Positions 30,409 to 38,379 of a stretch of 64,000 nt of DNA are shown piece by piece. The position numbers were made by a program, and so were the translations under genes. Source of the stretch: a virus; IMG/VR virus record IMGVR_UViG_3300021057_000011, positions 1 to 64,000 of that record; one strand, written 5' to 3'. How positions within the stretch are numbered: the first letter of the stretch is position 1; each line of letters opens with the position of its first letter. The notes below the pieces were generated by a model. It had not been told where the DNA came from. It ran no database searches and worked only from the letters and a program-made list of their open reading frames with translations.

Positions 30409-31146
30409 TTAGTAATGAGGGTAATAATCACGGGTCGGTTTGGACGGCAGACCGAGGTGGTCCCAGCGCCGCTGGATGTCCTGGCGCTGCTGATCGATCT
30501 CGGCTATCTCTTCCGTCCGCCGGATCCGCCGGCCAAGGGGGGTCTTGCGGACCGGGTCCTTGCTTTTGAGCCGCCGATCCGGCCGGGTGAGGTCTTCGTC
30601 CAAGCGCTGGACCAGCAGGACCAGAAAAAAAGCCACATCAAGATCGGTGTCGGTCGCCTCCTGCATGAAGATGGTGGATGCAAAGCAAAAGACCCGCATC
30701 GATTCCTGCAGCCGCGCGCGGAAGGCCCGATCGGTGCGCTCGGCGTGGAGAATGCGGGCAAAGAAAAAGCAGACCTGCCCCTGGAGAAAGTAGGGGCAGG
30801 AAGTGGCGAAGGCGCACTTGCTGCACCAGGGGGAATCGAAGTAGGGAACGGCTTTCAAGGCGGCCTTGGGGGTCAGGTTCTTGCCCTTGAAATGGGTGCG
30901 GAAGTTGAAGCGGGGTTTGGGATCGGGCGTGTGGATAAACTTGCGGGCCACGTCCAGGACGCAGTCCAGGTAGCTCAGGTGAAAGGCCTGGGCCAGCACC
31001 GAGCCGGATTTTTTTCCGTGCAGCGCGTAATCGTAGCGCGGGATGCTAGCTAAACCGGGATGGATCGAAAGGGTCCGGCTCGCCGGCAGCGCCGGGATCA
31101 TCCGTGTCTCGTTCCGATAGCGGAGTGGTGGGGTAGATTTCGCCAT
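30409..31146 (-). CDS. Cys-module protein next to the TGT-like gene
   Basis: A protein of about 245 residues. Residues 108-130 carry WCSKCAFATSCPYFLQGQVC (C108, C111, C117, C126) followed by FFFA and a helical block ending LDVAFFLVLLVQRLDEDL. The adjacent TGT-like protein has the same module near its C-terminus. Four cysteines in this spacing could hold zinc or Fe-S. The start is uncertain: 31146 (MAKSTP) or 31101 (MIPALP); either overlaps the neighbouring gene by 55-100 bases. Function unknown. Confidence 0.75.
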   Translation of the reverse strand: MAKSTPPLRYRNETRMIPALPASRTLSIHPGLASIPRYDYALHGKKSGSVLAQAFHLSYLDCVLDVARKFIHTPDPKPRFNFRTHFKGKNLTPKAALKAVPYFDSPWCSKCAFATSCPYFLQGQVCFFFARILHAERTDRAFRARLQESMRVFCFASTIFMQEATDTDLDVAFFLVLLVQRLDEDLTRPDRRLKSKDPVRKTPLGRRIRRTEEIAEIDQQRQDIQRRWDHLGLPSKPTRDYYPHY

Positions 31147-32599
31147 CGTCATCGTCCTCAAACAGATCTTTCACTTTGTCCTGGGTGGCCTGGGTGGGCA
31201 GCACCGTCTTGGCACCGACCTTGGGCATGGTGCGCTCGACCTTTTCCAGCTGCCCGAAGGCATTGGCCATCTTGATGAAGGTCCCGAGCTCCTTGCTCAG
31301 GGCCGGATCAAAACTGCCGCCGGTGCGGGCCTCGATCATGGCCCCGTGGTGGATGCGGTTGGCCTGCAACGACGAGAGAGCCCCGAGCACCCCCTTCATG
31401 TCGTTCATGGAGCCGATGGAGACCATGTTGGCGTAGTAGCAGCCGGCATCGGGCTTGTAAGCTTCGCAGGCAGACGGCGCATCCCCCAGCGGCCGCAGCT
31501 GGCAGGTATTGCACTGCCGCGGCATCAGCATGCGCGGGTCGATGTACGGGCTCAGGCCCTCGGGCAGCATGGTCTGGATCGGGGTGTTGCGAATCATCTC
31601 GGCGCTGCGGGCCACCTGGGTGTACTGGGCCTCGGCATCGGGGGTGACCCCCAAACCGAAGGTCTCGATCATCAGATCCTTGGCCTTGGCCTGCTCGGCG
31701 GCGGTGAGCCAGTAGGACTGGACGATGTGCAGCGCGGCATAATCGGCATAGCATTTCCAAGCGTGTGCGTTCATGGTGTGCACCGCAGCGGAGTCGTCCT
31801 TGAAAATGCCCTCGACATCAAGGCCCGCGGCGATGAACTTGTGCCGGTACTTGTTGCGGATCTCCTCTTTGTGATCGGAGTTAAAAGCCTGCAACCGGTG
31901 GTTGTCCCAGATGTAGGTGACCCCGTACTTGCCACCGGCGAGCCAGGACGCCGAGTCGACGGAGAAGTAGGGCGAGCGGTTGATCGAGCCTTCATCAACA
32001 GCCCCGTGGGCATGCATCAGGATGCCTTTGTCGGCGAAGCTGCGCTGGAGCCCCTGCAGCTCGGGGCTGACACTCTCGGTCAGCTCCGGGTGCAGGGCCA
32101 CGACCGGGAACTTGTAAAAGCCGTGCTCCTTGAGGGCGCCCAGATGGGCCCGGCGCACCACGGGCACGACCCGGATGCCGTTGTCGCGCAGCTCGTCGAG
32201 GTGGTCCTTGCGGAACTGCTCGGACAGCTGGCTGGCCAGGTCGACCTCGAAGACCCAGGTGAAGACCTCGGCCATCTCCTGCACGTACTCGAGGTACTCA
32301 GCGGTGTAGGCCTGGATCTCGGCGACGGTGGCCGGCTTGCCTTTTTTGGCCTGCTGGATGTAAGCCTGCCCGCCGGCATCGAGCAGCACATGGTCGAACT
32401 TCGCCAGCTGCTGTTTGACCTTGGTCGGGTTGTGGTTGCGCAGGTAGAAATAGGAGACCAGGATATTGCGGATCCCGGCTTTGTAGGCGTAGCTGCGCAG
32501 GGTGTCGTTCTCCGCGCCGCCGAGGAAAATCAGCTTGCCGTAGACCTCGTGCTGCAGCGGCCGCATCTTGGGGTACTCGGCATTGAAGTCACGATACAT
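31046..32599 (-). CDS. TGT / DpdA-like protein with C-terminal Cys module
   Basis: A 517-residue protein. The first 235 residues look like a tRNA-guanine transglycosylase-type TIM barrel: FLGGAE near residue 26, LVSYFYLR, HVLLDAGGQAY (D74, compare DSGGF in the family), WVFEVDLASQ, MHAHGAVDEG and YFSVDSASW (D215, in the place of the nucleophilic Asp). Phage DpdA enzymes of this superfamily insert 7-deazaguanines into DNA (established for other phages). Residues 363-390 hold C363, C366, C378 and C387 in a module shared with the next gene. preQ0-synthesis genes are not in this window, so substrate supply would come from elsewhere. The catalytic assignment is by motif inspection only. Confidence 0.55.
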   Translation of the reverse strand: MYRDFNAEYPKMRPLQHEVYGKLIFLGGAENDTLRSYAYKAGIRNILVSYFYLRNHNPTKVKQQLAKFDHVLLDAGGQAYIQQAKKGKPATVAEIQAYTAEYLEYVQEMAEVFTWVFEVDLASQLSEQFRKDHLDELRDNGIRVVPVVRRAHLGALKEHGFYKFPVVALHPELTESVSPELQGLQRSFADKGILMHAHGAVDEGSINRSPYFSVDSASWLAGGKYGVTYIWDNHRLQAFNSDHKEEIRNKYRHKFIAAGLDVEGIFKDDSAAVHTMNAHAWKCYADYAALHIVQSYWLTAAEQAKAKDLMIETFGLGVTPDAEAQYTQVARSAEMIRNTPIQTMLPEGLSPYIDPRMLMPRQCNTCQLRPLGDAPSACEAYKPDAGCYYANMVSIGSMNDMKGVLGALSSLQANRIHHGAMIEARTGGSFDPALSKELGTFIKMANAFGQLEKVERTMPKVGAKTVLPTQATQDKVKDLFEDDDDGEIYPTTPLSERDTDDPGAAGEPDPFDPSRFS

Positions 32600-32849
32600 G
32601 GATGTGCTTCGTCGCCTTGTCGTAGAAGTCGAAGCTCAGCTGATCGGGATCAGCATCGCCGGGCTCGATCCGCGTGTAGCTGAATTCGGTGTTGGCGACC
32701 AGGGCCTGGGCGACTTCCTTGCGGAAGGCCTCGCCTTTGCGCCGCATGCACAACGGATCCATCGCCTGGGCCGGGGAGACGGTGATCACCTTCTCGGCCG
32801 CAAACTCCGCATTTTTAAGACTAAGCCGGACGAAAACCGGGGGGGACAT
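32589..32849 (-). CDS. Hypothetical protein, 86 aa
   Basis: Start MSPPVFVRLSL at 32849 with AAGGAGGG. An alpha/beta small protein (EAFRKEVAQALVANTEFSYT). It overlaps the TGT-like gene start by 11 bases, so the two are probably co-translated. Confidence 0.75.
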   Translation of the reverse strand: MSPPVFVRLSLKNAEFAAEKVITVSPAQAMDPLCMRRKGEAFRKEVAQALVANTEFSYTRIEPGDADPDQLSFDFYDKATKHIHVS

Positions 32850-33081
32850 CGGCAGACCCTCCTTCCGCAACAGGCTCAGCAGCCGCACTTAAAAAGGCGT
32901 GCTTAATATCCTTCCCCTGGAGGTACACGAACGGGTACGGGGCCGGCAGATCCAGCAGCAAACTCTCATTGAACCGTGACGCCCGCTCCAGAAAGTCCTT
33001 TACCTCCTCCACCGCATCCAGAGGAAGGGGGATCGGATCCAACCAGACCCCGGGCTCGGAAAAGACATGCAGAAACAGCAT
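32821..33081 (-). CDS. Hypothetical protein, 86 aa
   Basis: Starts MLFLHVFSEPGVWLDPIPLP; a helix LDAVEEVKDFLERASRFN and a beta segment follow. 29-base overlap with its left neighbour. Unrecognised. Confidence 0.75.
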   Translation of the reverse strand: MLFLHVFSEPGVWLDPIPLPLDAVEEVKDFLERASRFNESLLLDLPAPYPFVYLQGKDIKHAFLSAAAEPVAEGGSADVPPGFRPA

Positions 33082-33083
33082 GG

Positions 33084-33377
33084 TCAACGTCCTTTCTGAT
33101 ACAGCGGCGAAGCCGGCTCATGGGTTTCGAAGTAGCGCATGACCTTGTCCAGGCTCAGGTTGGCGCGCATGGCTACCTGACCGGCGGTGAAGGGAAGACC
33201 CTTGTGGATCAAAACCGACACCGCGCGGGCCAGGACCTCTTTTTCCGCCGCGGTCAGGGGGCCCACCACAGAGACCCCCAACGCAGCGGCCATCCGGGCC
33301 TGGGCAAAGGTGTCGACCATGCCCAACCGAAGCTGACGCGCGACGGCCAGCACATGCTCAAAGCGATTGTCGGACAT
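33084..33377 (-). CDS. Hypothetical helical protein, 97 aa
   Basis: Helices such as RFEHVLAVARQLRLGMVDTF and a possible HTH-like end (TAGQVAMRANLSLDKVMRYF). The end could be a small DNA-binding domain, but the evidence is weak. Confidence 0.75.
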   Translation of the reverse strand: MSDNRFEHVLAVARQLRLGMVDTFAQARMAAALGVSVVGPLTAAEKEVLARAVSVLIHKGLPFTAGQVAMRANLSLDKVMRYFETHEPASPLYQKGR

Positions 33378-33381
33378 CGGC

Positions 33382-33720
33382 TCAGCGCTTCTGCAGGATG
33401 ATTTCCCAGCAGAAGACGGAGACCTTCCCCTCGCCGCTGCGATCGGGGGCTTCGACGAAATACACGTCGAGCAGGAAGTAGATGCCTCGCTGGGAGAGCT
33501 GAGACTTGGCCTTGGTCAGGGACTTTCCGGCCTGGTTGACGGCCTCCTGGCCGATGCAGCGGATCACGTAGCGGTGATCGGGATAGCCCTGGACCACGGC
33601 GGAGATGGCAGCGGCCAAGCGGGGCACGCTGCTCGAGGCGGTGGCTTTGAGAGAAACGGTCCCGTCTTTGATTGACGGCACGAAGCGAGGGTCATCCTGA
33701 GGTAAGGTGGTATCGTCCAT
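33382..33720 (-). CDS. SpoVS-like protein
   Basis: A 112-residue protein; residues 20-112 follow the SpoVS pattern: TVSLKATASSSVPRLAAAIS, VIRCIGQEAVNQAGKSLTKA and a C-terminal strand SVFCWEIILQK. SpoVS is an Alba-fold nucleic-acid-binding protein conserved in sporulating bacteria and some others (established). In a phage it could bind DNA or RNA or alter host regulation. The start MDDTTLP at 33720 follows GGAG; a 150-base leader with a promoter-like element precedes it. Confidence 0.75.
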   Translation of the reverse strand: MDDTTLPQDDPRFVPSIKDGTVSLKATASSSVPRLAAAISAVVQGYPDHRYVIRCIGQEAVNQAGKSLTKAKSQLSQRGIYFLLDVYFVEAPDRSGEGKVSVFCWEIILQKR

Positions 33721-33869
33721 TTTGGTGCTCCATTGATCTTCCAATCGGTAGAAGGGTCCGTGTGCGGACGGTGGTGCCAGTAGGGGCGGCAAACAGACAA
33801 AAAATGAAAACAGCGAAAACGGACGTATCAACGGGTGAACCAGTGCGCCTGGGGGTGTGTCTGTTTCCG

Positions 33870-33898
33870 ATACTAGCACATCGGGGAAGGTGTGCCTA
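33870..33898 (-). promoter_or_regulatory. Candidate promoter for the SpoVS-like operon
   Basis: Minus-strand TAGGCA (33893-33898), 17 bases, TAGTAT (33870-33875) with extended TGC before the -10. Same -35 and spacing as the element before the structured RNA at 21.56 kb. The leader has a GTCCG-CACA-CGGAC hairpin. Confidence 0.4.
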
Positions 33899-34333
33899 TA
33901 GGAGGGGGCCTTTGACACAGGAAAAATAGCATGTCGTGCCGTTTTCGAGGATATAAACATTCACGAAACTGTGATCGATCACACTGTGACGAAGATCCTG
34001 TATCATTCCGAAGTCACACAGCACTGTCACCACCGTGCCCGGTTTGAGAGCCGTGAAAAAACGGCGGTACGGCTCGCTGGCAACAATTTTCAGATCCTGC
34101 GGTTCGAGCGGAAGGAACACGTTGCTGTGCCGGGTATCCAGCGGCAGGCCTTCCGGATGAGAGAAGATATGAAAGAAACCCCGGTAGGTTTTCAGTTTCT
34201 GCCGCTGGGTGGCATTGCACAGAACCAAGGGCTTCTTTCGGAGGAACATCGCCTGGGTCACTTCCTGGCGCAGGTCCTCATCCGAGAGGATCGTTTTGAA
34301 ACACGTCGGGCGTGTGGAGAATCGTTCGGACAC
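33896..34333 (-). CDS. Hypothetical protein, 145 aa, GTG start
   Basis: GTG at 34331-34333 overlaps the RuvC-like gene by 56 bases and is preceded by GTGGAAG. An alpha/beta protein (AMFLRKKPLVLCNATQRQKL; FFTALKPGTVVTVLCDFGMI). Unrecognised. Confidence 0.7.
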   Translation of the reverse strand: MSERFSTRPTCFKTILSDEDLRQEVTQAMFLRKKPLVLCNATQRQKLKTYRGFFHIFSHPEGLPLDTRHSNVFLPLEPQDLKIVASEPYRRFFTALKPGTVVTVLCDFGMIQDLRHSVIDHSFVNVYILENGTTCYFSCVKGPLL

Positions 34334-34937
34334 TGGTTGGCTTCCACTCTTTCTTTCCTATGATCTCACACATCCCCCAGTTGGCCAATGCCAGGGCATC
34401 AGTCATGTTATTGTCAGCGAGGGGAATGCCGAACTTGATGCTCATCATGCTTATCATCAGTTCCTTGCCGGCTTTACCATTGCCCTTGCCGCAGGTATAC
34501 ATCTTCAAAGCAGCGGGAGCGATAAGGAGGTGCTCCCCAGGATACTGCGTGAGTAACCGTCTCACATCACCCCCAATTTCGGCCAGATCCAGGACGGAGC
34601 TTCCTTTCGCCGCGAAGGCGTAATCTTCGTGTACAATTTTCGCCGGTTGGTACTGGCGCGTATAGTACGCAATCGCATCCAGCGCATATGCATGAAGCTG
34701 CTCAGAGGGAACCCGGGGAATTGCACCGGGCTTCCGTTTGCCTGGATTTTTGGGTTCCTTTTTCGGCGGTGCCTCGGAATAGACATTCACAATATACACC
34801 GACCAATCCGGCAGGACATAGCACAGGCTCGTCCCCCGCAGGGTCGTATCATAGCCTGCCATGATCGCCTGGGGCTGGAACGGAGTGTCAAAATACGACG
34901 CACAGGCTGCGTTGAGTCTGTCAGTGAGATGTTTCAT
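34278..34937 (-). CDS. RuvC-like Holliday junction resolvase
   Basis: A 219-residue RNase H-fold nuclease that would cut branched DNA made by recombination or replication. Motifs: MAGYDTTLRG (D30), IVHEDYAFAAKG (E104) followed by DLAEIGGDVRRLL, and ADNNMTDALALA (D175/D180); the acidic triad order D-E-D is that of RuvC. A basic insert, KKEPKNPGKRKPG, lies at residues 59-71. The start MKHLTDR at 34937 follows GGAGAG. It neighbours the HTH gene and lies a few genes from the Cas4-like, PD-(D/E)XK and RecA-like genes, as expected for a recombination module. Confidence 0.85.
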   Translation of the reverse strand: MKHLTDRLNAACASYFDTPFQPQAIMAGYDTTLRGTSLCYVLPDWSVYIVNVYSEAPPKKEPKNPGKRKPGAIPRVPSEQLHAYALDAIAYYTRQYQPAKIVHEDYAFAAKGSSVLDLAEIGGDVRRLLTQYPGEHLLIAPAALKMYTCGKGNGKAGKELMISMMSIKFGIPLADNNMTDALALANWGMCEIIGKKEWKPTSVRTILHTPDVFQNDPLG

Positions 34938-35518
34938 GATACGTCTCTCCATTTACGCTGTTGTTTCCAGGGGACGGATGACTGACCGGTACGTTGCATG
35001 TATCGCTCGGCCGCCTCAATGTCAGCCAGCTTGACATACAAAACATTGCGAATCTTGACGGAGTCGATGTACCCATCACGGGCAGCGTCCCCAATCGTAT
35101 TCCCGGAGGCATGACCGTATCCGAGCCGTTTGGCTGCCTGCCTGGCGGTCAAGGCCGGCCAGGGGGCGCGGGTACGCAGATAGATCTGGATCAAAGGCTC
35201 AGCGGCATCCAACGGGACCATCCAGCGCCGACCGATTTTCTCCGCCTGAAGGAAACCAGTCTCCACCCGGTACTTCAAAACGTCCTTCTTTATGTTCAGC
35301 ATGTTGGCCAACTCAATCAAAGTGTAATGGGTTGGATAGCTCTCGAGTTCGGTACACCCCAGAACCCGTGCGGCTCGCTGGATGGTCGAGACATTGTACT
35401 GCGTCCCGAATTTCATATTGAAAGCCTCGGTACAGCCCTTACGGCCCCGGCGCGGATATTCCTTACGCACGAAGGCTTTCATGGCGTCACTCCAGCGCGA
35501 CGAAATCGAGTGTGTCAC
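34934..35518 (-). CDS. Multi-HTH DNA-binding protein, 194 aa
   Basis: GTG start overlapping the upstream stop (GTGA). Residues 8-50 (WSDAMKAFVRKEYPRRGRKG then NVSTIQRAARVLG) resemble a Myb/HTH repeat; residues 60-110 hold a MerR/excisionase-type wing (TLIELANMLNIKKDVLKYRV ... KIGRRWMVPLDA); a third similar segment (TARQAAKRLGYGHASGN) follows. Likely a site-specific DNA-binding regulator. Confidence 0.75.
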   Translation of the reverse strand: MTHSISSRWSDAMKAFVRKEYPRRGRKGCTEAFNMKFGTQYNVSTIQRAARVLGCTELESYPTHYTLIELANMLNIKKDVLKYRVETGFLQAEKIGRRWMVPLDAAEPLIQIYLRTRAPWPALTARQAAKRLGYGHASGNTIGDAARDGYIDSVKIRNVLYVKLADIEAAERYMQRTGQSSVPWKQQRKWRDVS

Positions 35519-35691
35519 CCGTCGAGGACCTCCGCCCAGGTCGTTCCGTTGGTCCACAGCGCCCCGTCATGCCAAAAATAGGCATGCTGGTACAGGTACT
35601 GGACCTCAGCCTGGCGGGTAGGAAACGCCAGGATCGCATCGGTGCACTCGGTATCGTACCCGTAGTCCTGATAAATCACCACCTCAACCAT
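35515..35691 (-). CDS. Hypothetical protein, 58 aa
   Basis: A small aromatic-rich protein (VIYQDYGYDTECTDAILAFP). ATG at 35691 with good coupling to neighbours. Unrecognised. Confidence 0.7.
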   Translation of the reverse strand: MVEVVIYQDYGYDTECTDAILAFPTRQAEVQYLYQHAYFWHDGALWTNGTTWAEVLDG

Positions 35692-36076
35692 GCGCCACCT
35701 CCGCATACCACCTTGATAAGAGCTGAACCACGTCTGCCCGGGTCAGGGGTTCCCAGTGAACCGGAAGAAAGCTTTGGCAGCGGTAAGACTGCTGCCGCCC
35801 GATGAGGAGGGAGTCGGTAAACACATCGGGCACGGCAGGGTTTCGCAGATGCAGGTCCATCATCCCCCTCAGCTGGAAGGGTCCGCTCCGTGGGTAGCGG
35901 AAGTACCAGCCGAGCAGGGTGTCGTACAGGGTCCGCTGGGTGATGCGGACCAAGCGATCGTCGGCATAGAGCAGGTAATGCCGGGGCTCCAGTAACAGGA
36001 ACACCGGCTTGTAAGGGTTGGGATGGTCGATCAGCACTGCATTCGTACCGGGTCGCACATACCGCCGCTCAGACAT
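35684..36076 (-). CDS. Hypothetical protein, 130 aa
   Basis: Start MSERRYVRPG at 36076, overlapping the next gene by 8 bases. Beta-rich first part (PVFLLLEPRHYLLYADDRLV). Unrecognised. Confidence 0.75.
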   Translation of the reverse strand: MSERRYVRPGTNAVLIDHPNPYKPVFLLLEPRHYLLYADDRLVRITQRTLYDTLLGWYFRYPRSGPFQLRGMMDLHLRNPAVPDVFTDSLLIGRQQSYRCQSFLPVHWEPLTRADVVQLLSRWYAEVAHG

Positions 36077-36569
36077 TTTCCATCCCCCGGCGTGACATGT
36101 CCCGCGATAAGTGCGCCGCCAGTTTTTCAACTGAGGCATACTTGCGTTTGAGGCTGTTGTAGAGGATCTCGTACTCGAGCTCGAGCTCCTTGATCTGCAG
36201 CAGGGTGGGATTGTCCTGGACATAATCCTTGGCATAGGTGGGCTTCACCTCGCCGCGGTCGACGGCGGCCTTGGCCAGCTGGCGCTCGTACTGCTTGACG
36301 GTCGCTGAGACGGTCATCAGGCGCCCTTCCGCACGCGACAGGGAATCCGAGAGCCAAACCCCATAGGCGACCACTTGCGAGGCGTACTGGCCCAATTCCG
36401 GCAGCGTCAGCTCGGTCACGTCGAGCTTGACCGGCAGCTGGAAGCTGCCCGCGAAATCGACGTCCTCGTAATTGAACTGGGGCAGCTGGTACGCGACCTC
36501 GGCCACGAAGCGGTCGACCTGCTCGGCGGTGTAAAAGGACAGGGGACTGTAGGCAGCGGGTTCAGGCAT
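36069..36569 (-). CDS. Helical hypothetical protein, 166 aa
   Basis: A helical protein (YASQVVAYGVWLSDSLSRAE; LELEYEILYNSLKRKYASVE). Size and location in a recombination cluster are reminiscent of a UvsY-type mediator, but no diagnostic motif supports this and it should be treated as unknown. Confidence 0.75.
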   Translation of the reverse strand: MPEPAAYSPLSFYTAEQVDRFVAEVAYQLPQFNYEDVDFAGSFQLPVKLDVTELTLPELGQYASQVVAYGVWLSDSLSRAEGRLMTVSATVKQYERQLAKAAVDRGEVKPTYAKDYVQDNPTLLQIKELELEYEILYNSLKRKYASVEKLAAHLSRDMSRRGMENV

Positions 36570-36723
36570 CGTCGTCCTCCTCGGGCTCGCAGGTCTCGAT
36601 TTCGATGTGGCCACACAGCGGACAGTCGATCGTGTAAACCTGACGCTCGCTGACGTAGGTCAGGGTGGCCAGCAGCCCCATGGCGCAGTGACCACAGTAG
36701 ACCTGGACGCTTCGGTTTTTCAT
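36562..36723 (-). CDS. Zinc-ribbon mini-protein, 53 aa
   Basis: CGHC at residue 10 and CPLCGH at residue 34 with an acidic tail EEDDDA. ATG at 36723 overlaps the stop of the Cas4-like gene (ATGA), so it is a coupled small partner of that nuclease. Confidence 0.75.
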   Translation of the reverse strand: MKNRSVQVYCGHCAMGLLATLTYVSERQVYTIDCPLCGHIEIETCEPEEDDDA

Positions 36724-37574
36724 GCACGTGTCTCCTTGTCGTAGGCTTTGCAGGTGTCTTTCATCCAGCACCAGTCTTTGTAGCGCCCGTTGGCGCAGAG
36801 AATATGCTCCGTCGGCAGCGCAGGGTGTTCCTTCGCCGCCCACAGATAGGCCGCTTTCTCGCGGATGTAGTCGATGATCGCCGGCTGGTAAGGAATACGG
36901 AATTCCTTGTAGCGGGGGAAGGCCTTGCAGGCATAGAGCAGCACGGCGGACCGGGTATAACCGGTGATCCACATGTAAATGTGAACCTGGAGGACGTGCT
37001 CGGGCAGAGGCTCGCGCAGCCCGTCGAAGTAATCGATCCGGAGGGTCTTGATCTCGAAGATCTCCGGGTAATCCATCAGTTGGATCTTTCCGTCGCGGCT
37101 GCCGGAGAGCACGAGCCGAATGGTGCCGTTCATCGCAGCAGCCCAGTCGGTAAAGGAGGCCAGCACTCCGGCAGTTGCCGTGGCTTTGTCGAGATAAATG
37201 TCCCCAAGCTGAGCCACGTCCTCGGTGGTGGAAAAGAACCAGGCCTGATACCCCGTGCCCGTGGCAACCACGGCGGCCCGGAGCACATACCGGCCCCGAG
37301 GAGTATCGACTTCCATCCCACAAAGCCAGGTTTCCTCCCCGGTCAGTTTGCCGGTCTTGCGGAGCAGGCCCTGCAGCTGGGCATGCTTGCTGTGGCCGTC
37401 CTCGAAAATCTGCAGGGTCTGGGTATCGGGAACCGGTCCATCCTGGCCGCGGGCATGCTGGTGCAAAATTCGCGCGCAGCGATAAAACTGCGAGGCGTGA
37501 AAGGCCCCGTCCCAGACCCGGTGCTCGTACTGGGCCTCCAGCTGCTGGCTGAGCAGGTCAATCACACTAGACAT
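36720..37574 (-). CDS. Cas4/RecB-type PD-(D/E)XK nuclease
   Basis: A 284-residue nuclease. Residues 27-70 (HASQFYRCARILHQH, FEDGHSKHAQLQGLL) match the N-terminal motif with Cys33; GSRDGKI (D161), FEIKT (E174-I-K176) and QVHIYMWITG (Q196) are the D...ExK...QxxY core. Cysteines in ILCANGRYKDWCWMKDTCK near the C-terminus and Cys33 fit the Fe-S cluster of Cas4-like enzymes. It could resect DNA ends for recombination together with the RecA-like protein. Confidence 0.85.
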   Translation of the reverse strand: MSSVIDLLSQQLEAQYEHRVWDGAFHASQFYRCARILHQHARGQDGPVPDTQTLQIFEDGHSKHAQLQGLLRKTGKLTGEETWLCGMEVDTPRGRYVLRAAVVATGTGYQAWFFSTTEDVAQLGDIYLDKATATAGVLASFTDWAAAMNGTIRLVLSGSRDGKIQLMDYPEIFEIKTLRIDYFDGLREPLPEHVLQVHIYMWITGYTRSAVLLYACKAFPRYKEFRIPYQPAIIDYIREKAAYLWAAKEHPALPTEHILCANGRYKDWCWMKDTCKAYDKETRA

Positions 37575-38379
37575 GGTCGAGGGCCTCCGTATGGGCCACC
37601 ACAGCCGAGTAGAGCGGCATGTCGATCCGCTGGGCCGCCGGCAGGCTGTTGAAGGTCACCCGGTCGTACTCGAGTCCGCAGCGCGCAAGCCAGGCCAGGG
37701 TCTCGTGCAGGAACTCGATCGGGCGCTGGGCATCAACCACCAGCTGCCGCTGGTGCAGTTTTTTTGCGGCGTTGAGTTCGGCGATCAGCAGATGATCCGG
37801 TTCTGCCGCGGCGTACTGCGTGGCCGTGAAGCGCTGACTCAACCGGGGACTGTCCGGGTGCAGGGCCAGGGTGTGGTCCAGCAGCACGGCGATCACGGGG
37901 GCTTCATACGGCGCGCGCAGCTGGCGGTTGAGCTCGTAGTAATCGATCCCAAAGGGCTGTAGCACGGCCTCGCCGAACTTTTTCAGGTGCGCGTAGAGCT
38001 TGACCGTGGCAAAGTAAAACTGACTCAACAACTGGTCGTTCGGGTTGAAGTCCACCAGCCGCGCCGTGATGGGATCGGAGGTATAGACCTCGCGCCAGCT
38101 GTGTGTGGGCCGGCGGTCGAAGAAGCGGGAGTCGTCGATCTCGAAGAGAATCCGGTCCTGATTAGGGCCGATCAGGCGCAGGCGCAGCTTGGCGAAGTGC
38201 CGGTGCAGCACACTGGTCCCGTTGAGCTGGGCCACCACGGCGGTCAGATCGAGCAGGGCCTCGGCCCCGTCGAGCTGGGCGATCAGGGGCACGATCGCCA
38301 CGGCCGGGCTGAGGTAGGGGTAGTCCTGCTTCCAGGTGGTCACCCACTTGCTGACGAAACTGTGAAAGACTCTATCCAC
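37567..38379 (-). CDS. Hypothetical protein in recombination cluster, 270 aa
   Basis: An alpha/beta protein (LIAQLDGAEALLDLTAVVAQ; DRILFEIDDSRFFDRRPTHS; DHLLIAELNAAKKLHQRQLV). No family was recognised. It sits between the Cas4-like and PD-(D/E)XK genes with 8-base overlaps at both ends, suggesting a recombination or repair role by association only. Confidence 0.8.
   Translation of the reverse strand: MDRVFHSFVSKWVTTWKQDYPYLSPAVAIVPLIAQLDGAEALLDLTAVVAQLNGTSVLHRHFAKLRLRLIGPNQDRILFEIDDSRFFDRRPTHSWREVYTSDPITARLVDFNPNDQLLSQFYFATVKLYAHLKKFGEAVLQPFGIDYYELNRQLRAPYEAPVIAVLLDHTLALHPDSPRLSQRFTATQYAAAEPDHLLIAELNAAKKLHQRQLVVDAQRPIEFLHETLAWLARCGLEYDRVTFNSLPAAQRIDMPLYSAVVAHTEALDHV

Noticed and set aside
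31346-32683. 445-codon plus-strand open frame
   Set aside because: Antisense to the TGT-like gene; no ribosome site, and composition is shadow-like.
36069-36569. UvsY-like recombination mediator
   Set aside because: Only size, helicity and location agree; no motif or alignment supports it, so the gene is left as hypothetical.
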